Shown piece by piece: positions 1 through 9,168 of a DNA stretch of 18,603 bases. The number at the start of each line of letters is the position of its first letter. Positions within the stretch are counted from its first letter, which is position 1. The DNA comes from JBAXLO01 sp037134755 (GTDB lineage Bacteria > Bacteroidota > Bacteroidia > Bacteroidales > JACABE01): assembly GCA_037134755.1 (NCBI GenBank), contig JBAXLO010000076.1, positions 1-18,603 of the forward strand, written 5' to 3'. The notes under the pieces were generated by a model, which was given only the letters and a program-made list of their open reading frames with translations, was not told the DNA's origin and searched no databases. A program made the translations under genes and the position numbers.

Positions 1-501
1 AAGAATAGTATCAAACTTTCGCTACTCATATTCGAACAAAATTAGATTATCAATTTGAAAAATTCTGACTGCAATATTACTAATAATTTTCGTTTAATTC
101 CAAATTATTTTTCAACTTTATTGTTTGTTGTTTATGAGAATATTATTATAGCTATTAACATAAATCTCTCAAATGCTTCTTTTATTTTTAGGCCTAAATA
201 GGTACTGTTTGTCCTAATTAATTAGAATTTGTTAAAAAAATAACTGGTTTTTCAGGATAAAAAATAATCCAAAACTTTACTCATTAATAATTACTCTTAT
301 TTTTATAACCAAAGCTCGGGTTTAAATATAAAAAGAGAAGAAAAAAATAAGTTTACTAGTAAAGGCTCGAACCAGTCAAAATTACTTTATAATTAAATAC
401 AGATAAATTTAAATGTTTTTTCTGCTTCCAGAACGCTCCGTACAACCGGTTGACAACTCCGTTTAAAAGATTGACAATAAGCTATAATTCAGAAATCATA
501 A
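1..501. other. AT-rich left edge without a recognisable gene
   Basis: I see no gene, RNA gene or clear hairpin here. Two forward frames are open from base 1 but stop after 14 and 18 codons (stops at 43-45 and 56-58), so a gene could end just inside the left edge, but nothing in those few residues identifies one. The segment also lies downstream of the leftward WG-repeat gene, and I find no convincing intrinsic terminator for that gene in it. Confidence 0.5.
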
Positions 502-1416
502 TTATTTAACAACTTTCTGAAGGGTTTTCAAATCTAATTCGTAATGCTCTTCACCATCATTTTTAATTACCCAAGCTGTTTTCTCAAGTACATAATCGAT
601 AGCATAATATTCAAAAGGAATTATTACTTTATTATTAAGATCAATTACACCCCACTTGCCGCCTTTTTTAACAGTAAGTAAACGATCGCCACCCCATGCA
701 TCGTCATACATGAAAGGTATTACAGCTTTGCCCGTGCGGTCGATATAACCCCATTTGCCAGCCTTATCTTTTTTGGCAACAGCCACATTAAGTTTATCCG
801 AATAGCTTTCGATCATATAATATTCAAATGGTACGATGGTTTCGTTCTTTAAATTAACAACACCACAAGTATCATTTCGCCCAACAGGCCACAATCCATT
901 AGATATTCTCTTTGACCAGAAAGCATATTGAGGAGCAATAATCTCTTTGCCTGCTTCATCAATAACTCCTACCTTGGAAGCGTTCTCCTCCCCTACTACC
1001 AACACATGATCAAGAGGATAATGTTCCATACGCCCATATTTTAAAGGTATCACTTCTTTGCCGGTAGTATCTATCAGCCCGAATTTGTAATCATACTCCC
1101 CTGTCTTTATCTTAACCACCGACAAACCATTCTCGAAACCTGAAGCATTATCATACTTACAAGGCACCACTTCTTTGCCTTCCTGATCAATAAAACCATA
1201 CTTATCATTCTTATCAATAACATATGAGATACCTGTTTTATAACCAAAATTAAAATCCACCTCTTTGTATTTAGGCTTTACAATATAATCGCCATCAGCA
1301 TTTATAATACCATAAAGACCGGATTGTTCATCCTGTTTTGAAGTGTTTTGAGCTGTACTATTAAGATGTATAATAACAAAGCTAATCAACAGTAGTAAAA
1401 GATTTTTTGATTTCAT
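502..1416 (-). CDS. Exported WG-repeat protein
   Basis: The product is 304 residues. A Sec signal peptide (about residues 1-22, hydrophobic LLLLLISFVII core, ending T-A-Q) is followed by about seven WG-type repeats. The aromatic/G-(V/F/I)-I-D cores lie near residues 35, 73, 112, 149, 184, 222 and 255, each followed by G-K-x-(V/I)-I-P-x-x-Y. This is the WG (KWG) repeat pattern, a beta-rich repeat family of unknown biochemical role that is common in Bacteroidota. The protein probably ends up in the periplasm or at the cell surface. No catalytic residues or C-terminal type IX secretion domain can be seen. The gene stands alone: about 670 bp of repeat-bearing DNA separates it from the FN3 gene upstream on the same strand. 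The start is the only Met placed correctly before the signal peptide. The family call is firm; the function is unknown. Confidence 0.88.
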   Translation of the reverse strand: MKSKNLLLLLISFVIIHLNSTAQNTSKQDEQSGLYGIINADGDYIVKPKYKEVDFNFGYKTGISYVIDKNDKYGFIDQEGKEVVPCKYDNASGFENGLSVVKIKTGEYDYKFGLIDTTGKEVIPLKYGRMEHYPLDHVLVVGEENASKVGVIDEAGKEIIAPQYAFWSKRISNGLWPVGRNDTCGVVNLKNETIVPFEYYMIESYSDKLNVAVAKKDKAGKWGYIDRTGKAVIPFMYDDAWGGDRLLTVKKGGKWGVIDLNNKVIIPFEYYAIDYVLEKTAWVIKNDGEEHYELDLKTLQKVVK

Positions 1417-1561
1417 AATGCCTTAGATTTTTAATTTATTAAATGTATTATTTTGATTATTGAAATTTCGAGTAAAATTACTAATAAATTTAACACCTCA
1501 AAATAAAAAAAATAAAAAGCTTTTATCATTTTAATGATTAAATTAAAAGTGCCAATTGGAC

Positions 1562-1896
1562 GTAAAAAGTAGATTGTAGGTAGTAAAAAGAAGTCTGTGG
1601 AAGTAAAAAGCAGCCCATTTATATTAAAAGTAGTCGATTATTACCGAAAGTAGCCGGTTGGGAGTACAAAATAGTTGATGAAAATCAAAAGGAGCCGATT
1701 AATATAGAAAGTAGCCGATTAAAATGAAAAGTAGCCCATTAATATAGAAAGTAGCCGATTAATATCGAATGTAGCCGGTTAAAAGTCAAAAGTAGCCCAT
1801 TAATATCCAAAGTAGCCCATTAATACGGAAAGTAGCCCATTAATATCCAAAGTAGCCCATTAATACGGAAAGTAGCCGATTAATATTGGAATTAGC
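1562..1896. repeat. Tandem array of about 17 copies of a 20-bp unit
   Basis: The consensus unit is close to AAAGTAGCCSATTAATATNS, where the middle CC/CG position and the last bases vary. Copies on the left (1562-1680) are degenerate and sometimes 21 bp long. Copies on the right (about 1780-1880) are nearly identical and show a 40-bp higher-order unit, in which two 20-bp variants alternate. This pattern suggests recent expansion at the right end. The period is not a multiple of three and all frames are interrupted, so the array is not coding. There are no unique spacers, so it is not a CRISPR array. It sits between the stop of the FN3 gene and the start of the WG-repeat gene, both leftward. 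Role unknown. Confidence 0.9.
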
Positions 1897-2006
1897 CCTC
1901 TTTTTTTCTTAAAAATAATTTTATCTAAAGCATTATAATTAAATTGATATTATTTTAACCTTAAATCCGCAAGTGTTGACTTAAGATAATGATTGTTAAA
2001 TGACAA

Positions 2007-2037
2007 AACCTAACAGGTTTTAAAAACCTGTTAGGTT
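2007..2037. terminator. 31-bp near-perfect palindrome, possible terminator of the surface operon
   Basis: The arm AACCTAACAGGTTTT (2007-2021) and its exact reverse complement (2023-2037) are separated by one base. The palindrome lies 49 bp past the stop codon of the leftward FN3 gene, so it could form the 3' hairpin of that operon. No strong T-run follows in the leftward direction and the loop is very tight, so a dispersed REP-like palindrome is an equally good reading. DNA between the repeat array (ends 1896) and this element shows nothing else I can name. Confidence 0.5.
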
Positions 2038-2086
2038 AAATTTCAATTAGTTAAATGTAAATCTACAGATATTAGTCATTAACAAA

Positions 2087-4183
2087 CTATTCGGACAAAC
2101 CTTTAATAATAATTGGTTCGCTCATTTTGGAATGACCTCCATCAGAAGTCATTGCTTTGATAGTATAAGCGTTTCCTTTAGCTGTATTTTTATCAAAAAA
2201 AGTTTTTTCGGAAGTTTGAGCATATTGTATAAGCTGTCCCTTTTCATTCTTCTTATAAATCACAAAATAAACTTCTTTATTAATAAGAATAGGATAATCC
2301 CATTTGAGTTGAACTTTCTTATCAATAATATTAGCAGTTATATTTTGGACTAATGGCCTGATACCACTATCATAAGGCTTGCCATAAACTGAATGAGCAT
2401 AGGTTGAGTAATTATTGCTTAAATCAACTGCTCTCATCGTATAATAATAAGTAGTGCCGGCATTTACATTAGAATCAATAATCATAGTATTATTTGAATT
2501 AAATTTAAGATAAATCCTATAATTTGAATCCAAATCTGTTTTGCGATAAAGAATATGTTCTTTTACATCTTTGCTGACACTGGGCACTATGTGCAACTCA
2601 ATCAGCTTATCATTAACTATAACATCATTAAAAAGAGGAGGCACAGGCGGTATGGTATCGGGCCTAATGACTGCAATTATATCTGAAAACACAGATTGAT
2701 TATAATTAAAATCTAAAGCTTTTATTCGATAATAAATTTTAGGTGTCAATGAGTGTAATGTAACAGTATCAATATAAATAAGCTTAATTTTAGTAGTGTC
2801 ATACTTATCATTTAAAAATGCTTCTTCAATAACCGAAAACTCATGTTCGGGACTATTGGCTTTGAATAATCTATAACCTTTCAAATCTTTTTCAATTCCT
2901 TTTTTAACAGTCAAAGTAACCACCCCTAAAGTATCGATAATAGCCGATATAATCTCAGGCTTTGCGGGAGGAATGCTATCAACCAAAGCTACATATGAAG
3001 GATATGAATAACTAATATTGCCGGCAGTATCCAACGCATAAACGATGTAATAATTTAAACCTTCGGTATTGAAAGTGGTATCGATATACGACCTGACAGG
3101 GGCTGCCAAAATAGTTTTGTTAAGAATAGTAAAATTGCCGGTATCTCTATCGGAACGCGCTACAATAAACCCTCTTAAATCGCTTAAATCACCATATAAA
3201 TCCCAAGTAACTTGCACTTCTTTTGGTTTAATATGTGTGGGCTGCTTAATAATAGGCTTATCAGGAGGCGTTAAATCTCTGGGCATACCCTTAACCTCCG
3301 CAAAAAGAACCTTATCACCAAAAGAAGTAGTCCCGTAAAATCGATATTTATATGTTTTGTAATTGATAACCGAATCGTCCATAAAAGAACCATTAGTAGG
3401 GCCATCGAATCCACTACCTTGAGTAGCATAGAAAGGGATAGTATTTAAAGGTTTGAACAATGTTTCGCCCTCCTCAGCTCTTTCAGCGAAATAACCTGCT
3501 AACTCAGGTTTAGAAGCCCAAACAAATGACAATCTTTTATCGCCTGGATAAACAAAGACTTCGTTTTTATACAAATCAGCATCTAAAACTGCTTTAAGAG
3601 TAACATTGCCATTTTCGATCTCATAAATTGGTGATTTTGCATTTAAAGTTATACGATAAACATACGTTTTACCTTCTTTCACAGTATTATCAAAAACACC
3701 CAGACCAAGAGCAATAGCTACTTTTGCGTTTTTAATTGCCGTCATTACGAATACTGAATAAATCATATCCTCTTTGTTCTTTTGTTCGTTAAGTTCACCT
3801 ATGCCTTCATCGAGATTTATACTTTTTTTATCAGTTTTAGAATCAACAAATAAAAAATCCATAGCTAATTCGAGATCTGATTTAGTATCTAAATTCATTT
3901 CATTAGCTATCAATGTGTCCCAAACCGCTCTTGAATACGCTTTTATAGTATTAATCTTCTGAAAATTATTTGAACCAGCTTCGCTTCTTTCAACAGTATA
4001 TGAATTGCCAAAACCCAACATAAGAATGGTTTTGTTATCAGGAATCCATCTAATTTCAGCAGCTGCATCTTTATAACGTGCAACTACTGCAATCTTACAC
4101 TTGCCAGCATTTGATTGTGCAATTGTATAATAAGGAATAAGTATTAAGATAAGAAATATAAATGTTATGCTATTTTTTTTCAT
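2087..4183 (-). CDS. Exported protein with about six FN3-like domains
   Basis: The product is 698 residues from the preferred start at 4183, which gives a compact signal peptide (residues 1-23, MKKNS then a hydrophobic core ending I-A-Q). The frame is open upstream, with Met codons at 4207 and 4246; the latter would overlap the upstream gene and bury the signal peptide behind 21 residues. The mature part is a chain of fibronectin type III-like beta sandwiches: an atypical N-terminal one with a helical acidic insert (about 30-195), then about 200-300, 304-404, 406-508, 510-604 and 608-698. They are separated by proline linkers such as TPPDKP and IPPAKP, and each has the Y-x-Y/Y-x-V-x-A-x-D strand pattern. 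No C-terminal sorting domain is evident. It is last in the three-gene operon, 40 bp behind the giant protein gene, and is probably an extracellular or periplasmic scaffold that works with that protein. Confidence 0.85.
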   Translation of the reverse strand: MKKNSITFIFLILILIPYYTIAQSNAGKCKIAVVARYKDAAAEIRWIPDNKTILMLGFGNSYTVERSEAGSNNFQKINTIKAYSRAVWDTLIANEMNLDTKSDLELAMDFLFVDSKTDKKSINLDEGIGELNEQKNKEDMIYSVFVMTAIKNAKVAIALGLGVFDNTVKEGKTYVYRITLNAKSPIYEIENGNVTLKAVLDADLYKNEVFVYPGDKRLSFVWASKPELAGYFAERAEEGETLFKPLNTIPFYATQGSGFDGPTNGSFMDDSVINYKTYKYRFYGTTSFGDKVLFAEVKGMPRDLTPPDKPIIKQPTHIKPKEVQVTWDLYGDLSDLRGFIVARSDRDTGNFTILNKTILAAPVRSYIDTTFNTEGLNYYIVYALDTAGNISYSYPSYVALVDSIPPAKPEIISAIIDTLGVVTLTVKKGIEKDLKGYRLFKANSPEHEFSVIEEAFLNDKYDTTKIKLIYIDTVTLHSLTPKIYYRIKALDFNYNQSVFSDIIAVIRPDTIPPVPPLFNDVIVNDKLIELHIVPSVSKDVKEHILYRKTDLDSNYRIYLKFNSNNTMIIDSNVNAGTTYYYTMRAVDLSNNYSTYAHSVYGKPYDSGIRPLVQNITANIIDKKVQLKWDYPILINKEVYFVIYKKNEKGQLIQYAQTSEKTFFDKNTAKGNAYTIKAMTSDGGHSKMSEPIIIKGLSE

Positions 4184-4223
4184 AATAATTAGTTGTTTGT
4201 TTGTCATTTTTTTAAGTTTAATA

Positions 4224-7200
4224 TTATTGATTACCTCCAGGTCCATTATTGTTTACTTGTACAACATTAGGACCTGTTCTGAAAACAAAAGTTTTAGTTT
4301 CAGTAATAGGAACTGCTGCTCTTGTAGTGGCATTAACCCAATTGCCACTAATTAACTCTTTGAGAGTAGCTGTAACAATAAACTTATAATACATATTAAC
4401 CGTTAAACCATTAGCATGATACGTAACAGGATTTGGATAGTTAGGAACGGGAGGAGGCGGCACATCTGATTGTATTATATATGAATGAATATTGCCGTTA
4501 TTAGATATCATATTATTGCCACTGTTGACATTTAAAATTATTGGAGAAACATTGCCAATTGAAATTGCATTGGCACCAAAAGGAACAGGAGGTGCTATAA
4601 TATAATATTGAATCTCTCCAATATTATTAGCTTGTGAATAGAGTGTTTTAGGAGCCCATGCACCATTTGCATTCTGAACTTCAATTGAAGTAGCAGTAAC
4701 TAATTTAAAAGTTCTATTTTTTGCAGTACCATCACCTTCGCTTTCAGTTACATCAAACACTTGATTAGGCGTCAATGAATACTTTACATTAATTGTTGAA
4801 GTTATAGGAAAATTAAAGGCTGAATTAGGAGCAACATATTGTATTAGATTATTCTTTAAATCAGCTGCTTTATCTTGCTGAGGTGTATTAGCAGTTACGA
4901 CTGCACTACCAGAACAATCAGTTCCATATTCAAAATATTTACTCCAATGTTGATCAATTAAACCATTAAATAAACTAATCTGACCGCTAACATTTCCATA
5001 TAGAAATACAGGGTTAGGGAATTTTCCTACAAGCCAAGCCCCTGTTTTAATTGTAAATAAATTCCAGTTTTTATCACTACAATAACAGCAGAAATGATCA
5101 CCTTTAATAGACGAAGTTAAACTAAAGTAAAGCCCCAAAGCACCTGTTGCACGATAACTATTTATCCCAAAAGAACTGAATGATCCACAACTACTATATT
5201 CAAGAAAAGCTAAATCAACTTCTGCTCCTGCTAAAAGATCAGCATTAATACTCCATTGTCTGCAAACACCTTTGAAAATATTTTCATTAAAGTTTTTATT
5301 AAAAGTAACTCCAACACCTAAAGCTACACCTTTACCGGTAGCTGTATTTCCAACTGTATTAGGAGCATCAGCACCACCAGTAGAATGATTAACACCAGGA
5401 TAACCTCCTATTGCATTAAAATAATTATTCTTAAAATTTTGAGTAAACCCATCAGGAACATCATTTCCCAAATCGTTACCAAACATAAAATAGGAATATA
5501 AATTAACACCAAAAACTTTTACGGTGTTGGGATTATTGGGCACACCACATTTAAAATACCATTTATTAATACGACCATCCACATGAAGAGCTAAAGCTAT
5601 AGGATTGACAGTTGTAATATCGGGAGCCGCATTTATAGTTAAAGCACCTGACAGGTTAAATATTTTTGTAGGGAAGGTGTAATTTATCGCAACACCACCT
5701 AACATTTTAGCATTAGCTCTTTGAGTTAGTTTTGCAGCAACCCAGAAATCTCCTGTAAAGCCAATCATAGTTAAACCACCTGTATTTGCATCAAATTGAG
5801 CAGTAATAGCAACATCAGCATTAAATGTTTCAACTTTTGGATAAGTTCCAATAGTTGCCTTAGCCATTAATCCTAAACTACTCTTCTTAGGTGTAAATTG
5901 ATATTTAAAACCAACAGCGGGAGCAGTTCTTTGTACAGTATGAGCCTCCATATTATAAAAAGCACCACCACCAAATCCATAAAAGCCTACACCTGTAAGG
6001 AAAGGAATTCCTGGTGAAAACATTGCATCTGCTTCCACTCTCCAATATCTGTAATATTGATTATTATTCAAATATAACGTATTTCCGAACTGTACTAAGG
6101 CATTAACCTGTAAGGAAACAGAGGTAAATGTAACTCCTAAAGTAGCCAGAAAACCATCGCCAAACATTGGATCATTATCATACATTTTTAAAGCTCCATA
6201 AATCTTTACAGCAGGCAAATCAGCATGAACAGCAATACTATCTACAAACACACCTTTGAATTTAGGTGAGAATTTTCTAGCTGTCTTGTCAAGATCAATT
6301 GCAAAAGCAGCACCTAAAGTGGTTGTACCACCAATATCTTCAGTAAGATTTGCAACTACATCAATTAATATTGCTCCTTTTAATAATTCTATATTTGGAT
6401 TTGCTAAAGTTGCTTTGGTTAATGATTTATAACGAACATTCTTTATGGTTACAGGGAAATTAGCTAACAATTTCTGAGGGCTTGCAAAACTCCAATTTCC
6501 ATAACTAAAGTCGAGTGAATAAGGAGTGCCACCCGGATAATGCTTATATGTGATCCCTATGTCTTCAAAATCTAACTCCATTGATAAACCATTTATACCA
6601 TGAGCACGAACCGGAGTATTAAGTCCATTTATTATAGTATCGAGGGGAGCTGGAACTAAGATTGGATTTTTCCAAGTAAAGGAACCATTAAGTGCAATAG
6701 CTAGCATTATTGAATCAGTTGAAAAAAGTGCAGTGATATTAGATGTTTGGTCTAAAGCCATAGTACCTTTTAAGATATCTGCTTCAATAGGCCCGGAAGG
6801 AACTATAACTAACTGAAAACTTTTGCCTCCATTAGCCTGACTAAACGAAGCTGTATATTTTAAACAATTAATTATAGAATCTTTACAAATGGGTAGCACG
6901 ATTTTACCTTTAGCATTTCCACTAACCAACGAACTATTTACAATAGAAATATTAATGGTATCTAAACTTGCACTCAAATCGGCAACCTTACATGATTTAA
7001 ATGCTATAACATCTTTCGCTTTGATTTTTGTAGTAAGCCCCATATCATCAATAATAATATTTGAAGCTGTAATTTGAGTTGCATTTGCATTAGTTTTCCA
7101 TGTTTCAGGCAAGGTAAGCGTAAATGTTTTTATATATAAACCCTGCCATGTAGCTCCTGAAGTTGAATCAATATAATTAGCAGGAAAAACAATATTTAAA

Positions 7201-9164
7201 GGATTTCTTATGTCAGATAAGTCAAAAGAGACCTGACAAGAATCCATTTTCATTCCGTTAGTTCCGACAAACTCACATTGAGGGAAGTTTCCGGTTAAAA
7301 GAATATCATGCATACTTGTAGCACTACCATTTAAAGTAGCTTTAACAGTATCAGTTGAAGTTGGTATTGGCAATAACCAATCTCTTGTAAATTTCACATC
7401 AAGTCCAACATTAATATTTGTAATACCATTATTTGCCCATTGAATATAGCAACCTGAATTTGTAGTAGCCTTTTTAAATGTAAATTTCATTTTAGGATTA
7501 GCAACAGTACTTGGCACATTAATATCTTCAACCAACTCTACCCTACCATTTGTAAAGTCAATATTCGATGGATGTATCTTAAAGTATTTTCCTGCAAAAC
7601 CAAGTTTATAAGTAATATTAGATCTACTAAATTCTTTTTGTGCTAAAAAATTCACCTTTGCCTCAGTAGGCTTAAAGATAATTTCAGTTATCGTTAATAA
7701 ATCATTCGCATTAAATTTAATTCCAAAAGGCATCTTCAACGAATTATTTGGAATTGGAGGAGGCGGTATATTACTTTGATAAGTAATGATTGGTTGTCCT
7801 AAATTAACATTATTATTTACCCAAGTAATGACATTATCAACTTGATTGTTTGTAAAATTCAAAGCAGCATCTACAGGAACACTCGCTAAAGCAGTAGCAT
7901 TACTCAGCAACCAAGATTGAATAAAATTAACTCCGGCACTTTTAACTGTGACGATCCCACCTGCCCTTAATCTTTTAGTAGTATCTATACGTATCTTACT
8001 AAATTCAACAGCAATATTAGCAGAAAGCCAGCCAACGTTTACAGTACCATTTCCTGTTAAAGTACTATCTGTTTCAACTGATACTTGAACGACCTTTATT
8101 TTAAACTCACCATTAAAGCCGGCACTAATAGTATCTCCTACTACAACTTTTCCTTTGCCTCCAAAAGAAGTACTATCAGGTATAATACCTGTATTTGAAG
8201 TGTTAGTTGATTTTCCGGTTTGTGAATTACTTGATATATTTGATTGAAATGAACCAACACTATCAGTCGATACAATTAATCCTCCTTTTATTAATGAACT
8301 ACTATCAGATAAAACACCCAGTGAGGATCCTCTTACTCCATTTTGCATTATAACATTAAAGCCAAAGGGTTCTGCGAAACCATAGCCCTCTACTATTTTT
8401 CTATCCTGATCATCTAAAGGTGTAATTGTCCATACATATTTTTTTCCTATTTCAGGAGGAGCAAAATCTATAGGCCATTGTGCTTGAAGGTTTCCTTTAA
8501 AATCTTTTTCAACTATTGGTTGGTTATTTCTTAGTGCTGTAAAATTAGTTTGACCTTCCAACACCTCCCATATCTGCATTCTATATGTTACAATCATATT
8601 TGCTGATGGAATTACAGGAGTCCATCTAAACAACATGCCATTGAGACCTGTTATTGGAATGATAGCATTATCAATAGGAGCAATAAGAACAGGTGCTTGG
8701 TATGCTACAATATTAAATGTTTTGCATTGTGTCGATTGATTTGTCACTGGATTCCCATTTTGAGGATTCACCAAATGTATACATAACCTATAATTATCAT
8801 CAGGAATTCTACCCGTTAAAATAATAGAATTAAAAGACGCCCCATACCATTTGATTGCTGACAAAGGATAAAGATCCTCAGCATTGTACTGAGTAAGTCC
8901 TGGTGTTATTGTAAGTGTTGGCATCTTTGAGTTATCAGTTTCTCCAATCAAATCTCCTTTTCCATTATATAGTTCTGTTTTAATCTTAGCTAAAACAGTG
9001 ATTAATCTAGGGTTATTAATCATTAGCATTGCCGTTTCCTTTTTATTCTGCCAATCAGAAAAATAAGGAGATGGATTTTGAGATACAATCAATTGAATAG
9101 TCTGTGAAAACAAACTACCGGCAAATAAAGTAACAATTAATATAAATAAGAATATTTTTTTCAT
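4224..9164 (-). CDS. Giant exported beta-rich protein, possibly TANFOR-type N-terminus
   Basis: The product is 1646 residues. Regions in order: signal peptide (1-21, ending L-F-S-Q); an N-terminal beta domain (about 22-150) that recalls the TANFOR-type domain of Bacteroidota surface proteins (from memory, uncertain); an FN3-like domain (about 155-275, FRWTPV, YRMQIWEV and YVWTITPLDD strands); a Ser/Thr-rich linker (about 280-335); and long beta-strand repeats (about 335-990). Next come a Gly/aromatic block with MYDNDPMFGDGF (994-1005) and FYGFGGGAFYNM (1061-1072), a barrel-like or solenoid-like region to about 1420 with a cysteine cluster (C1301, C1326, C1359, C1360, C1362, C1417), and Ig-like strands to the end. 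Proline hinges sit at 467-472 and 1568-1574. No catalytic motif is recognised. It lies 4 bp after the barrel gene and before the FN3 gene, so the three are probably co-expressed as parts of one surface structure. Function is unknown. Confidence 0.8.
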   Translation of the reverse strand: MKKIFLFILIVTLFAGSLFSQTIQLIVSQNPSPYFSDWQNKKETAMLMINNPRLITVLAKIKTELYNGKGDLIGETDNSKMPTLTITPGLTQYNAEDLYPLSAIKWYGASFNSIILTGRIPDDNYRLCIHLVNPQNGNPVTNQSTQCKTFNIVAYQAPVLIAPIDNAIIPITGLNGMLFRWTPVIPSANMIVTYRMQIWEVLEGQTNFTALRNNQPIVEKDFKGNLQAQWPIDFAPPEIGKKYVWTITPLDDQDRKIVEGYGFAEPFGFNVIMQNGVRGSSLGVLSDSSSLIKGGLIVSTDSVGSFQSNISSNSQTGKSTNTSNTGIIPDSTSFGGKGKVVVGDTISAGFNGEFKIKVVQVSVETDSTLTGNGTVNVGWLSANIAVEFSKIRIDTTKRLRAGGIVTVKSAGVNFIQSWLLSNATALASVPVDAALNFTNNQVDNVITWVNNNVNLGQPIITYQSNIPPPPIPNNSLKMPFGIKFNANDLLTITEIIFKPTEAKVNFLAQKEFSRSNITYKLGFAGKYFKIHPSNIDFTNGRVELVEDINVPSTVANPKMKFTFKKATTNSGCYIQWANNGITNINVGLDVKFTRDWLLPIPTSTDTVKATLNGSATSMHDILLTGNFPQCEFVGTNGMKMDSCQVSFDLSDIRNPLNIVFPANYIDSTSGATWQGLYIKTFTLTLPETWKTNANATQITASNIIIDDMGLTTKIKAKDVIAFKSCKVADLSASLDTINISIVNSSLVSGNAKGKIVLPICKDSIINCLKYTASFSQANGGKSFQLVIVPSGPIEADILKGTMALDQTSNITALFSTDSIMLAIALNGSFTWKNPILVPAPLDTIINGLNTPVRAHGINGLSMELDFEDIGITYKHYPGGTPYSLDFSYGNWSFASPQKLLANFPVTIKNVRYKSLTKATLANPNIELLKGAILIDVVANLTEDIGGTTTLGAAFAIDLDKTARKFSPKFKGVFVDSIAVHADLPAVKIYGALKMYDNDPMFGDGFLATLGVTFTSVSLQVNALVQFGNTLYLNNNQYYRYWRVEADAMFSPGIPFLTGVGFYGFGGGAFYNMEAHTVQRTAPAVGFKYQFTPKKSSLGLMAKATIGTYPKVETFNADVAITAQFDANTGGLTMIGFTGDFWVAAKLTQRANAKMLGGVAINYTFPTKIFNLSGALTINAAPDITTVNPIALALHVDGRINKWYFKCGVPNNPNTVKVFGVNLYSYFMFGNDLGNDVPDGFTQNFKNNYFNAIGGYPGVNHSTGGADAPNTVGNTATGKGVALGVGVTFNKNFNENIFKGVCRQWSINADLLAGAEVDLAFLEYSSCGSFSSFGINSYRATGALGLYFSLTSSIKGDHFCCYCSDKNWNLFTIKTGAWLVGKFPNPVFLYGNVSGQISLFNGLIDQHWSKYFEYGTDCSGSAVVTANTPQQDKAADLKNNLIQYVAPNSAFNFPITSTINVKYSLTPNQVFDVTESEGDGTAKNRTFKLVTATSIEVQNANGAWAPKTLYSQANNIGEIQYYIIAPPVPFGANAISIGNVSPIILNVNSGNNMISNNGNIHSYIIQSDVPPPPVPNYPNPVTYHANGLTVNMYYKFIVTATLKELISGNWVNATTRAAVPITETKTFVFRTGPNVVQVNNNGPGGNQ

Positions 9165-9168
9165 ACAA

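Noticed and set aside
1..57. Short open frames entering from the left edge, possible end of a gene
   Set aside because: They are 14 and 18 codons long, with no recognisable residues; a chance open frame is as likely.
361..375. A GGCTCGAACC string resembling a tRNA T-loop
   Set aside because: Flanking bases do not form the T-stem, acceptor stem or other arms on either strand.
1562..1896. 20-bp array as a CRISPR array
   Set aside because: Units abut with no unique spacers and there are no cas genes.
2087..9164. Type IX secretion C-terminal domains on the FN3 and giant proteins
   Set aside because: The C-termini lack the expected conserved end motifs; the route across the outer membrane is left open.
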